A stretch of 19,495 bases of DNA from Candidatus Hodarchaeota archaeon (GCA_016839665.1 JAEOTU010000195.1:1-19495), one strand, 5' to 3'; positions 9,101 through 18,740 are shown, counted from the first letter of the stretch. Program-made: numbers and translations. Notes: a model not told the origin generated them from the sequence alone.

Positions 9101-9591
9101 ATCAAATCCAAAAGAGATTTAACCTGCGAGATGTTATCAACAATGTTATTTTAGATATGAAACCATTTTCGCTCAACGTAAACTTAGACCAAGAAAGTCT
9201 TAATGTGATGATTTTTGCAGATAAATACCTTGAAAACGTCTTTTTGGAACTTTTCTTATTTATAATAGATTCCTGTGAGAAAAAATTGGATGTCACAGCT
9301 TCAACTGTCATCAAGGGTTCTATTGTTCCTCCATTTTTCCGTGTGACGATTTTTGATAAATGTTCTCAACCCATATCAGAGGAAATTAGTTTAAGGCTCT
9401 CTAGGAAGATTACGGAAAGATGGGAATATCAGGGTCATTTTACTGGACTTTCATTAATGTCAGTCATAATGCAACATTATGAAGGATCATTAACAATTCA
9501 ACCTAAGGATTCTGAAGGAAATGAATTTCAACTTAATTTCCCAAGTAATCTAATCCAGTTTTCAGAGAAGGAAGAAAAGAATAAGCTTTAA
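6142..9591 (+). CDS. Seven-PAS sensor with HisKA_2-like motif and degenerate histidine-kinase ATPase domain (sensor 2)
   Basis: A 1149-residue paralogue of sensor 1, starting at ATG 6142 with the same MQLE N-terminus. PAS domains begin near residues 39, 159, 283, 410, 537, 662 and 787. PAS2 (LVERASDGITLVQNSLIKY) corresponds to PAS2 of sensor 1, and PAS5 (LEDEEGIITF, LLGKHWSYVV) corresponds to PAS6 of sensor 1; the others do not pair clearly. The transmitter starts with EERYHAMLSHFVNNDLQ, with the histidine again at residue 928. In the ATPase-like domain the N-box Asn is again Phe (F1040, in ENVFLELFLFI), D1072 is kept in FDKCSQPI without G1 glycines, and a G2-like GHFTGLSLMSVI remains. No membrane segments or fused receiver are seen. 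It probably senses a cytoplasmic cue; whether it phosphorylates anything is uncertain. Confidence 0.9.
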   Translation: MQLESLLERQDITVDVKEVIKRSITEFKATETRLRESEELIESLLKVSPESSILLDKEGTILAINEVAAQRIGKDEDELIGCCIFDFFSPNVANSRRVRCNEVIRSGEPLRFNDEREGVIFNNYIHPVLDVHGNVVRLAIFGNDITEQVLVEKSLRESKEKYRNLVERASDGITLVQNSLIKYVNPSLAKMTGYSTEELLDTPFMNYIHPDYLSMVIERYEQRMASRSVPPIYETILIKKDGTSMEVELNAGIITFRDEPADLVIVREITERKSFERALRQSEERYRTLITTMSEGVWVTDRKNKTIFVNSALENILGYSEAEILQKDVRDFLHSDSFPFFEDIINERFIKRIPTSTYELKWIRKDGTSIITRVAGTALLDEQGGTIGSFGILSDITSETKAKEALQKSEERYRRLIELSPDAITLTDLEFNIIAVNHQAVSLNGVKSAADLIGRNAMDFIAPEDRFMAIENAQKTLQQGRMLRLEYKLLKDDGTVFPAELNASLITDEKGNPTAFLSIVRDISERKKTEEALQESKEKYQMLIEKMHEGVVLEDEEGIITFVNPRTVEMFGFKEEELLGKHWSYVVAPEERDKVKAETNKRPKGIVSSYESLIQATDGKQTPVLVTATPILSKKGKFKGVLSVFTDITEQKRGEKNLRESEERFRSLIENARDVIFTLSPEGIITSLNTSFERISGWERDEWINQPFSLIVHPEDLSLIIEGFQRILDGEQPPAPELRFLTKSGDYLMFEVKGSPQIRDGKITGMLGIARDITERYKAEEAIKESEEKYRTLINHSLQGILILQGSPPKIVFANPVIADILGYSVEDIMKFQAEGLSNLILPDDREIYFQVYEDLLVNQHFHPQQEVRIVKKDGTVVWLEVYSSSVEYLGKPAVQTALVDITARKQAEESLRLVKLEEERYHAMLSHFVNNDLQKIINNVELISLNSESTQEMERNVNRIIDIASRSSKTIDTVNKIFEVLQSPFDQIQKRFNLRDVINNVILDMKPFSLNVNLDQESLNVMIFADKYLENVFLELFLFIIDSCEKKLDVTASTVIKGSIVPPFFRVTIFDKCSQPISEEISLRLSRKITERWEYQGHFTGLSLMSVIMQHYEGSLTIQPKDSEGNEFQLNFPSNLIQFSEKEEKNKL

Positions 9592-9597
9592 GGTTGG

Positions 9598-9631
9598 AAA
9601 AAAAGTTAACATAGGAGACATTAACGTCTCC
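9598..9631 (-). terminator. Hairpin plus T-run terminator of the glutamate dehydrogenase gene
   Basis: Read on the minus strand, GGAGAC-GTTAAT-GTCTCC (9631-9614) forms a perfect 6-bp stem with a 6-base loop and is followed about 10 bases later by seven T residues (9604-9598). It lies about 30 bases beyond the gdhA stop codon, as expected of an intrinsic terminator. On the plus strand the same stem is followed by T6 only at 9658-9663, so it may serve sensor 2 less well. Confidence 0.65.
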
Positions 9632-9661
9632 AAGTTCAATTTGCGAGAATGTCTAGGTTTT

Positions 9662-11382
<1,721 letters not shown>

Positions 11383-14300
11383 ATGAGAATGATCGACAGA
11401 ATTCCGATTCCCGAGCTAGAAGGAGAAGAAATTGGTCTGGAATACCGGCCTAAATACAAAATCTTTCATGAATTGATGACAAAAAGAATTAATAAAGTAC
11501 TGCTTGTTTCAAGTTATTATGACAATTTCATTTTGGAGGAAGATGGAAGACTAAGTGATCAGGTGTTTGAACAATTTCATAATCTTAACCTGCGAACGTT
11601 ACCAAGCATCACACGAGTAGCCTCAGCCACTGAAGCGTTGAAATTAGTTGAAGAAAAAAGATTTGACTTAGTAATTACCATGAGACGCTTGGGAGATATT
11701 GATGCGTTCGACTTGGGTCAAAACATTAAGAAAATTTGTGATATCCCTGTTGTCATGTTATTGAACAACGCAAGTGTTATACCGTATTTACCTGATCGAT
11801 CAAAAAGACATGGCATTGATAGAATTTTTTTATGGAATGGAGATTCTACTGTCTTTGTTGCAATAATAAAACATCTCGAGGATCTGTTAAATGTAGCACA
11901 TGATACTGAGGTCGGTCTTGTAAGAGTGATTATTGTCGTTGAGGATTCTATTCGTTATTACTCACTTTTCTTACCATTAATTTACAGTGAACTCATGAAA
12001 CAAACGCATCGATTGATTTCAGCTGGGATAAATGATTTCTATAACTTATTACAGATGAGAGCAAGACCCAAGATACTTTTAGCAGAAACATATGAAGAGG
12101 CCATGGAATATTATCACGCTTACCAGAAATATGTCATAGGGGTAATTTCTGACGTTCGATTTCTCAAAGAAGGGGAGGAAAATAAAGAAGCAGGGTTAAT
12201 GTTCATTACAGAAGTGAAAAAAAACAATTTAACACTTCCTACCGCATTACAATCAAGTGAACTTCAAAATAAAAAGCGGGCAAAGGAAATCGGAGCGTAT
12301 TTTATTCATAAGAAGTCACGGAGACTTCTTAAAAACTTGAAGGACTTTATGCTAAAATATCTAGGTTTTGGGGATTTTTTCTTCCAACTAGCTGACGGTA
12401 CTGTTGTTGGTCAAGCTAGAAACATTCTAGAGTTATATCAAGCGATTTCAGTAGTACCTAGCGAATCGTTAGTATATCATGGTTCTCACGATCATTTTTC
12501 TGGTTGGTTGATGAATCGCGCGGAATTTGCTATCGCTCAAAAAATAAAACCAATTAAAGTAACCGATTTTACAGAGGCAGAGTTACGTGATTTTTTACTC
12601 AAATCAATCAATGCTATTCTTGTTGAAAAATCTGGTGGGGTTGTACATGATTGGGATCGGGAGAGTCATCACCCCGCGATAAGATTTACTCGATTAAGGC
12701 CAGGTTCTCTTGGCGGAAAGGGTCGTGGAATTGCGTTTTTACAATTTTTACTCAATACATTCCTTCTTGCGGATGATCTTTCTCAAGATTTTGATATTCG
12801 AATACCTAAGACCTTTGTAATAGGAACGGATGAATTTGATAGATTCATGCAAGAGAATGATGAGCTTTATGACATTGCTCTTTCAGATACTCCTGATAAA
12901 GAGATTAAAAATAGTTTCTTAAGAGCAAAGGTCTCAAAGAGTCTCATTGACGATTTAAGAATAATCTTGAAAGATCTCACTGGTCCTCTATCTGTAAGAT
13001 CGTCGAGTTTATTAGAGGATTCCCAATATCAACCATTTGCAGGAATCTTTGAAACATACTTCTTGCCGAATAACCAAAAAATGGATGTTAGAGTGAAATT
13101 ATTATGCAATGCTATTAAACTAGTATATTCTTCTTCCTTTTTAAAGAGAGCAAAAAGTTACGCTGAAATTACGGACCAATCTGTTGAGGAATCTAAGATG
13201 GCAGTTGTAATTCAACAGGTTGTTGGAAGAGAACATCCTACCAAGCTTTCCTATCCTAGTTTCTCGGGAGTAGCATCTTCATATAATTATTATCCAATAT
13301 CTTACATGAAACCCACCGATAGGATCGCATTTCTTGCAATAGGGTTAGGAAAAACAATAGTAGACGGGGGAATTGCTCTCCGTTTCTGTCCAAAATATCC
13401 AGAAATTAGTTTTTTTTCAACTCAAGATCAGTTATTAGAGAATAGTCAAAAAGAGTTCTTTGCAATAGATTTAGCATCAGTTGAAGCTGATTTTATTAAC
13501 AAAGGGGAGAATTCTTTTCTTGTTAAAAAAAGTATATTCGACACTAATAGGGATATTTTAAGCAACGTTGCAGATACTTATGATTACAATGATCAAGTGC
13601 TTAGGAATGGTTATTATGGTGAGGGTACTCCCGTTGTAACCTTTAACAATCAATTAAAATATAAAACTATCCCGCTTGCTGAGGTGATATCGAAGACGTT
13701 AGAGCTTGGAGAGAAAGCTATGGGTTGTAGCGTGGAAATCGAGTTTGCTGGAAATTTCCAACCTATACCAAAGAAAAGAACCACCCTCTATCTTTTACAG
13801 ATTCGTCCATTCATAGAACAAGATGAATTGTTGAGTGAGGAACTTGAATCAGTTCCCAAAAACGAAATGATAGCCTATACAACACAAATTTCAGGGAATC
13901 GAATCATCAAAGATATTCGTGATATAGTTTATGTAAAACCTGAAGCTTTTGATAAGATGAAAACTCAAGAAATGGTTAAAGAAATCGATCAAATTAACAA
14001 GGATCTGAGAACTCAAGAGGTCCCCTACGTTCTTTTAGGATTTGGTCGCTGGGGAACATTTGACCGTTTTTTGGGAATTCCCGTAAAATGGAACAATATA
14101 TCGGGTGCTCAAGTAATAATTGAAACAGGTTTAGAAAATTTTCATGTTGAACATTCCCAGGGAAGCCATTTCTTTCAAAATATCACTACTGCTAACATTG
14201 GATACTTTTTCATTAAGTACGGGTCAAAGAAAGATTATATTGATTGGGTGTGGTTAAAAAGTCAGAAAAATATCATTACTGAAGCTGAATACATCCGTCA

Positions 14301-14400
14301 TATTCGGACAGAAAGTCCTTTGTTTGTAAAAATTGATGGAAGAAAGAGAGAAGGTATGATAGTCAAACCTGGAGTTGTAAAAACAAATATTGAACACTAA
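11383..14400 (+). CDS. Tandem receiver-like domains fused to a PEP-synthase/PPDK-type ATP-grasp domain
   Basis: The 1005-residue protein begins with a receiver-like domain (about 37-168) in which the phospho-acceptor position is Met100 (FDLVITM), so it cannot be phosphorylated there. A second receiver-like domain (about 181-325) keeps the acidic pair E187-D188 in VIIVVEDSIRYYS, a candidate acceptor D257 in VISDVRF and a Lys in FIHKKS. Residues about 435-812 form the nucleotide-binding domain of PEP synthase/pyruvate phosphate dikinase: GSLGGKGRGI (441-450), SVRSSSLLEDS (537-547), FAGIFETYF, GLGKTIVDGGIALRF and LYLLQIRPF. No phosphohistidine swivel motif or PEP-binding barrel follows; instead there is a conserved-looking C-terminal domain with GFGRWGTFDRFLGIPV and EHSQGSHFFQ. 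Similar fusions occur in Bacteroidetes and other groups, to my knowledge without a settled function. It probably transfers phosphate from ATP to an unknown acceptor under signal control. ATG 11383 fits the nearby TATA-like box. Confidence 0.88.
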   Translation: MRMIDRIPIPELEGEEIGLEYRPKYKIFHELMTKRINKVLLVSSYYDNFILEEDGRLSDQVFEQFHNLNLRTLPSITRVASATEALKLVEEKRFDLVITMRRLGDIDAFDLGQNIKKICDIPVVMLLNNASVIPYLPDRSKRHGIDRIFLWNGDSTVFVAIIKHLEDLLNVAHDTEVGLVRVIIVVEDSIRYYSLFLPLIYSELMKQTHRLISAGINDFYNLLQMRARPKILLAETYEEAMEYYHAYQKYVIGVISDVRFLKEGEENKEAGLMFITEVKKNNLTLPTALQSSELQNKKRAKEIGAYFIHKKSRRLLKNLKDFMLKYLGFGDFFFQLADGTVVGQARNILELYQAISVVPSESLVYHGSHDHFSGWLMNRAEFAIAQKIKPIKVTDFTEAELRDFLLKSINAILVEKSGGVVHDWDRESHHPAIRFTRLRPGSLGGKGRGIAFLQFLLNTFLLADDLSQDFDIRIPKTFVIGTDEFDRFMQENDELYDIALSDTPDKEIKNSFLRAKVSKSLIDDLRIILKDLTGPLSVRSSSLLEDSQYQPFAGIFETYFLPNNQKMDVRVKLLCNAIKLVYSSSFLKRAKSYAEITDQSVEESKMAVVIQQVVGREHPTKLSYPSFSGVASSYNYYPISYMKPTDRIAFLAIGLGKTIVDGGIALRFCPKYPEISFFSTQDQLLENSQKEFFAIDLASVEADFINKGENSFLVKKSIFDTNRDILSNVADTYDYNDQVLRNGYYGEGTPVVTFNNQLKYKTIPLAEVISKTLELGEKAMGCSVEIEFAGNFQPIPKKRTTLYLLQIRPFIEQDELLSEELESVPKNEMIAYTTQISGNRIIKDIRDIVYVKPEAFDKMKTQEMVKEIDQINKDLRTQEVPYVLLGFGRWGTFDRFLGIPVKWNNISGAQVIIETGLENFHVEHSQGSHFFQNITTANIGYFFIKYGSKKDYIDWVWLKSQKNIITEAEYIRHIRTESPLFVKIDGRKREGMIVKPGVVKTNIEH

Positions 14401-14686
14401 TTTTTGATAGGTCAATTTTCGTTTTCTTTATTATTTCCTTATCATTCCTTGGTTTTTTCTTTATATGATGTGGAAAAATTTAAATTAATAATTTCTTAGC
14501 GGACTTTAGAGGTAGATGCCTTGGACTTTACAAAGCTTTAAACCAAAAAAGCTCTTCTTATTTATCTAATAAGGCATCATTAAATTTACTACCCTCCTTG
14601 TTGTCGCAATTACTTTTACATCAATCTCAAATCCAACATCAAATAAGTAGATCTGCTATCTTTCAGGTAAAGGAGTTTTTATTAAG
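14401..14686 (+). promoter_or_regulatory. pheS promoter and long structured leader
   Basis: T-rich runs just after 14400 and at 14454-14459 probably terminate the upstream gene. AAAAATTTAAATTAATAA (14473-14490) is a TATA-like box that would start transcription near 14510, leaving an unusually long leader of about 175 bases. The leader begins with a possible two-tier structure: GATGCCTT (14515-14522) pairs perfectly with AAGGCATC (14571-14578), enclosing a smaller hairpin AGCTTT (14534-14539)/AAAGCT (14548-14553). The ribosome site GGTAAAGGAG is at 14666-14675. The structure may regulate pheST or be a small RNA; a second promoter nearer the gene cannot be excluded. Confidence 0.4.
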
Positions 14687-16180
14687 TTGAACAGCGATTC
14701 TATCCTCGTTACACCAGAGATGGCGAAAGTTTTACAGCCTTTGAGCAAAAGTGGTTCAATGACAGTCGATGAATTGGCTGAAGTTGTTGGGATGCCCCAT
14801 GTTAAGGTTGAACAGCTCACCTCACGATTAAGCAAAGAAAAGCTAACAATAAGAGAGGTAAAGACGATTTCTCGTGTTGTATTAACAAAAGAAGGTCAAG
14901 TAATTGTTAATAAAGGATTACCTGAAAATCAAATATTAGAAATTTTAAAGAAAAAACCTGATGGAATCCCAATAAACCAGCTATCATCTATTTTGGACAT
15001 AACTAAACAAGCAGTGAATGCAGGAATTGGAAAACTACGAAACGCTAGATTAATAAAAATTGACAAAGGGCTTCTTATTCTTGTTGGAACAGTAAAAAGA
15101 TTGAATCTTGAACTAGAAGATGTTTTAAAATCTCTATCTGAAGATCCTATGTTTCCTGTTACAAAAGAATTGCAAATAACTCTTTCGAATAGAGGATTTA
15201 TTGAATTAAAAGAACGACAACAAACAACTGTTAGTATAACTGATTTTGGAACCAACTCGCTATCCAATATTCAAGTTATTGAAACTGTGTCACGCTTAAC
15301 ACCAGATCAAATACGATCAGGGCAATGGCGATCCCTACAGTTAAAAAGCTATAACATCACTAGTCGTCCAAAAACATTCCCAATAGGCCGAAAGCACCCA
15401 TATCTCATGTTTTTAGATGAAGTAAAACAGAAACTTGTGGGTTTAGGATTTAATGAGATGAGAGGGCCACTTGTTGAGAGTGAATTTTGGAACTTTGATG
15501 CGCTATTCCAAGCTCAGGATCATTCATCGCGCGAATGGTCCGATATTTATACCATAAAACACCCCACCCATGGAAACCTTCCAAAAGATCAAGTGCTTGT
15601 AAAAAATGTTCAAAAAGTTCATGAAACTGGTGAACCAGTAGGTTCCCGAGGTTGGCGATATCGTTGGGATCCACGAAAAGCTGCTCAGCTAATATTAAGA
15701 CCCCAAGGAACATCCGTGAGTGCTAGAACACTATACAACCTTCAAATTCCTTCAAAGTACTTTTGTATTGCTCGATGTTATCGACCTGATTCTGTTGATG
15801 CTGTTCACCTTTCTGAGTTCAATCAGCTTGAAGGGATATCCTGTGATCCTTCTATCACATTCCGTACCCTCTTAGGTCTTCTCAAAACCTTTGCTATCGA
15901 GATTGCTGGAGCTACTAAAGTACGCTTCAAACCTGATTATTATCCTTTCACTAGTCCCTCTGCTGAACTTAGTGCATTTCACCCCAAACTTGGTTATATT
16001 GAATTTGGCGGTTCTGGTATCTTTCGGCCCGAGGTTACTGCTCCTTTTGGTATTTCTGATCCAGTGATTGCTTGGGGGCTTGGAGTGGATCGCCTTTATA
16101 TGGTCAAGAGAGGAATTAATGATATTCGTGAACTTTTCACACAGGATTTGAATTGGTTACGCAAGGTGCCTTTAACTTAG
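14687..16180 (+). CDS. pheS: Phenylalanyl-tRNA synthetase alpha subunit
   Basis: The 497-residue catalytic subunit charges tRNA-Phe with phenylalanine as an alpha2-beta2 enzyme with PheT. The N-terminal ~200 residues are winged-helix domains, as in archaeal and eukaryotic enzymes. The class II core follows: motif 1 region from about 237 (HPYLMFLDEVKQKLVGLGF), motif 2 FCIARCYRPDSVDAVHLSEF (359-378) with R366 and the amino-acid-contact pair Q380 and E382 in FNQLEG, and motif 3 GLGVDRL (464-470). The conserved R-T-H-T segment of many PheS proteins is R-P-Q-G-T here (338-342). The start is TTG 14687: AGGAG lies 11 bases upstream and the frame gives a sensible N-terminus. pheT begins 11 bases after its stop, so the two form one operon. 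Confidence 0.96.
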   Translation: MNSDSILVTPEMAKVLQPLSKSGSMTVDELAEVVGMPHVKVEQLTSRLSKEKLTIREVKTISRVVLTKEGQVIVNKGLPENQILEILKKKPDGIPINQLSSILDITKQAVNAGIGKLRNARLIKIDKGLLILVGTVKRLNLELEDVLKSLSEDPMFPVTKELQITLSNRGFIELKERQQTTVSITDFGTNSLSNIQVIETVSRLTPDQIRSGQWRSLQLKSYNITSRPKTFPIGRKHPYLMFLDEVKQKLVGLGFNEMRGPLVESEFWNFDALFQAQDHSSREWSDIYTIKHPTHGNLPKDQVLVKNVQKVHETGEPVGSRGWRYRWDPRKAAQLILRPQGTSVSARTLYNLQIPSKYFCIARCYRPDSVDAVHLSEFNQLEGISCDPSITFRTLLGLLKTFAIEIAGATKVRFKPDYYPFTSPSAELSAFHPKLGYIEFGGSGIFRPEVTAPFGISDPVIAWGLGVDRLYMVKRGINDIRELFTQDLNWLRKVPLT

Positions 16181-16191
16181 AGGTGGAATGA

Positions 16192-17919
16192 TTGGTTGCT
16201 TTCAAAATTTCATATTATGATGTCATAGACTTACTGAACTTACCAGAGGATATCTCAATAGAGGAATTAGATAATCTCTTTAGCTTTGCTAAATCTGAAA
16301 TTGAGGAACATGATTTAGCTGACGAGGGTTACATTAAAGTTGACTGTAAAACTTCTAATAGACCAGACATCTGGGGTGTTGAAGGCCTTGTTAGAGAGGT
16401 TAGTGGTGCAATAGGCTTACACGAAGGTTTACCTGATATCTCTGCTGAACCTAGTGGTTTTATAATAGAAGTTGATCCTCGAATCAAATCCGTTCGCCCA
16501 TACATTGCATGTTCACTTATTAGAGGAATAAAGTTCTCCGACTTCCTTATTAAGCAATTGATCCAGTTACAAGAAAAAGTTGATTTTTCATATGGACGTC
16601 GTCGTCGTCGATCCTCCATAGGAGTTTATAATGCAAACATGATAGAAAGTCCCATTTTTTATGGACTCGTCCCACGATCGTCTTCTTTCTTTCCTCTTGG
16701 ATATAACGAGAAAATGACTTTAGAGGAAATCTTAGTAAGGCACGAAAAAGGCATTGAATACGGCCACATCTTACCCTCTGAAGGTGATCTACCTATTCTC
16801 CGTGATGTAAATAATGTTGTTCTTTCCATGCCTCCGATCATTAACAGCAATGATGTTGGTCGCGTAAACGAAGAGACTACTGATGTTTTGGTAGAAGTCA
16901 CAGGTACCAACCTTGAAGTTGTCAAAGTCGTCAATACCTTAATGACTCAGACATTAAGAGATCGTGGCGGTAAAGTATATAGTGTTGAGATAAAATATCC
17001 AAAGAATCATGGAGACGCACCTATCACGTTAGTTACACCTGAAACAGAACCATATGAAATAGAAATTAACCCTGAAAATGTTGAAAATTATTTGGGTCTC
17101 AATTTAACCGTAGAAGATATAATTAAATTACTTCGTAAAAGAAGACTTGAAGCCATTTCAAAAAATGGATCATTAATTGTCAAGTACCCCCCTTATCGGG
17201 TTGATTTTCTTCATTGGGTTGATGTAGCAGAGGAAGCAGCAATTGCATATGGGTACATGAATTTTACACCAACTAGGTCAGAAGTTCCAACGATAGGAGG
17301 ATTGTCTTCACGAACGACAAGTGAGAATTATGTACGTGAAATCTTAAGTGGATGTGCATTGCAAGAAGTCCTGAATTTCACTCTTACTGATCCTGAAAAA
17401 CTAGCGACATTGATGGGATATGACCATGAAGCACTTACTAACTGTGTTCAAGTCACAAATCCAGTAAGTCTAACTTATTCGGTTATGAGAAATCGGCTTC
17501 TCCCTGGATTACTTGATTTTCTTTCTCGAAATACTCACAATGAATATCCACAATATCTCTTTGAAGTCGGAGAAGTTGTCATGATTAAAAATGATTCCGT
17601 AATAACAATCAATAGAGCTGCTGTCTCCCTAGCAGGTTCTGATGTTTCTTTTGAACATTGTCACAGCATCCTCGAAACTTTAATTCAAACTTTAGGAACC
17701 ACTTACAAATTAGAGGCAATTAGATCAGATGAATTTATTCATGGGAGAACAGCACGAATTATAACTGAGGGAAAAGAAGTAGGTGTAATTGGTGAAGTCT
17801 CTCCTGAACTGCTTGAAAACTGGGAGGTTTTTGTGCCTGTGGCTGCATTTGAAATTAATCTCTCATTAATTCCAACGTTAGATTTGCCTCCAATAGAAAC
17901 ATTTGAATCATCAGAATAA
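16192..17919 (+). CDS. pheT: Phenylalanyl-tRNA synthetase beta subunit
   Basis: This 575-residue partner of PheS carries tRNA-binding and editing domains. SNRPDIWGVEGLVREVSGAI (55-74) is the N-terminal signature of archaeal PheT; the B3/4 editing domain covers roughly 90-265; the B5 domain (about 275-345) includes YPPYRVDFLHWVDVAEEAAI; and a catalytic-like class II fold without active-site motifs runs to the end, with NRLLPGLLDFLSRN and YLFEVGEVV. The bacterial C-terminal anticodon-binding domain is absent, as expected for archaea. The start is certainly TTG 16192-16194, because an in-frame TGA immediately precedes it (16189-16191); the ribosome site GAGGTGG lies 6 bases upstream. A short run of arginine codons, (CGT)4CGA, encodes RRRRR at 136-140. 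Confidence 0.96.
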   Translation: MVAFKISYYDVIDLLNLPEDISIEELDNLFSFAKSEIEEHDLADEGYIKVDCKTSNRPDIWGVEGLVREVSGAIGLHEGLPDISAEPSGFIIEVDPRIKSVRPYIACSLIRGIKFSDFLIKQLIQLQEKVDFSYGRRRRRSSIGVYNANMIESPIFYGLVPRSSSFFPLGYNEKMTLEEILVRHEKGIEYGHILPSEGDLPILRDVNNVVLSMPPIINSNDVGRVNEETTDVLVEVTGTNLEVVKVVNTLMTQTLRDRGGKVYSVEIKYPKNHGDAPITLVTPETEPYEIEINPENVENYLGLNLTVEDIIKLLRKRRLEAISKNGSLIVKYPPYRVDFLHWVDVAEEAAIAYGYMNFTPTRSEVPTIGGLSSRTTSENYVREILSGCALQEVLNFTLTDPEKLATLMGYDHEALTNCVQVTNPVSLTYSVMRNRLLPGLLDFLSRNTHNEYPQYLFEVGEVVMIKNDSVITINRAAVSLAGSDVSFEHCHSILETLIQTLGTTYKLEAIRSDEFIHGRTARIITEGKEVGVIGEVSPELLENWEVFVPVAAFEINLSLIPTLDLPPIETFESSE

Positions 17920-18026
17920 GAAAAAGTCTTCTTTTCTATTTTTTCCTCTCAAATCAATTTTCTTGAGTTCGTATTTTCTTCGTCATTTTTTTCTTCAATA
18001 TCCGAGAAGACCAAGTATAAATGACT
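17920..18026. terminator. T-rich convergent terminator region
   Basis: Between the converging pheT and tlyA-like genes the plus strand has several T tracts, including T6 at 17939-17944 and T7 near 17985-17991, which suit archaeal termination after pheT. On the minus strand T5 at 17925-17921 could end the opposite transcript. No hairpin of note was found. Confidence 0.4.
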
Positions 18027-18740
18027 TCAATCACAGGAACGTATAATGAGTAAAATAAGTTCTTTTTTTCCTGGTAATGACTTTAACCACCTGTGAGAAG
18101 AATTTGGAAAAAGATTTAGAATCTTCTGTTCAATCGCAGCATTAACTTCTTGAGGATTGGAAACTTTTCCAGTCTTTATGGTTAGAAGAAGCCGAGCTGG
18201 TAAGGAAGTAGGTTGTAAAAGCTGATTGAAACGATCTAGATTTTCCAGTAAGAAAAATGGGTCTTATGTTAAATCTGCTGTTATAAGGCTAAAAGTTTGA
18301 GGAGAAAAATCATCAATATTTAACTCAAAAAAGTTAGCAATTCTATAAGAGAAATTGGGCCATTGTTCTTTGATTTCTCTCAAAGGTGGCTCATATTGTG
18401 GTGAAATTTCTATGGCTAAGACCGAATCAACGTTCTTTTCAAGCATAAAAATGGAAAATCCCCCTACATTTGCTCCGATGTCTAGACACTGATCTGTTGG
18501 ACTAATAAGGGGGAAATCAAGAATAGAAGATATTGATTCTATTTTGTGATAACCTACTGGTTTCACAAATTTCTGAATTTCTGATTCTTTTATTTCAATA
18601 TTATCATGAGTTTTTACTCTATAAGCAGGTTTTTTCATGAGCTTTCCATTTATCTTGACGCCATTTTCTCGGATGAACCGAATTGCTCTCGACCTGGAAG
18701 GAAAAAGCTGATTCTGAACGAGCCATTCATCCAAGCGCAC
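18027..18740 (-). pseudogene. TlyA-like S4-domain/FtsJ-type rRNA 2'-O-methyltransferase interrupted by one in-frame TAA
   Basis: Reading from GTG 18740-18738 there are 158 codons, a TAA at 18266-18264, then 78 more codons in the same frame to TGA at 18029-18027; without the stop the protein would be 237 residues, close to TlyA family length. An S4 RNA-binding domain comes first (RLDEWLVQNQLFPSRSRAIR, 2-21), then the SAM-binding loop CLDIGANVGGFS and AIEISPQY. The stop falls in ITADLT-stop-DPFFLLENL, just after the Asp expected for the K-D-K-E catalytic set. The downstream part holds the expected Lys (LLLTIKTGK) and Glu (GKKELILLII), so the 158-residue product would lack catalytic residues. 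No frameshift or other decay is seen, so the change is recent, a sequencing error, or read through. GTG is the only upstream start, since TGA lies two codons before it. Confidence 0.85.

Noticed and set aside
14500..14590. Possible tRNA or C/D-box RNA in the pheS leader
   Set aside because: No T-loop, acceptor stem, or C and D box pair could be found; only the nested pairing remains.
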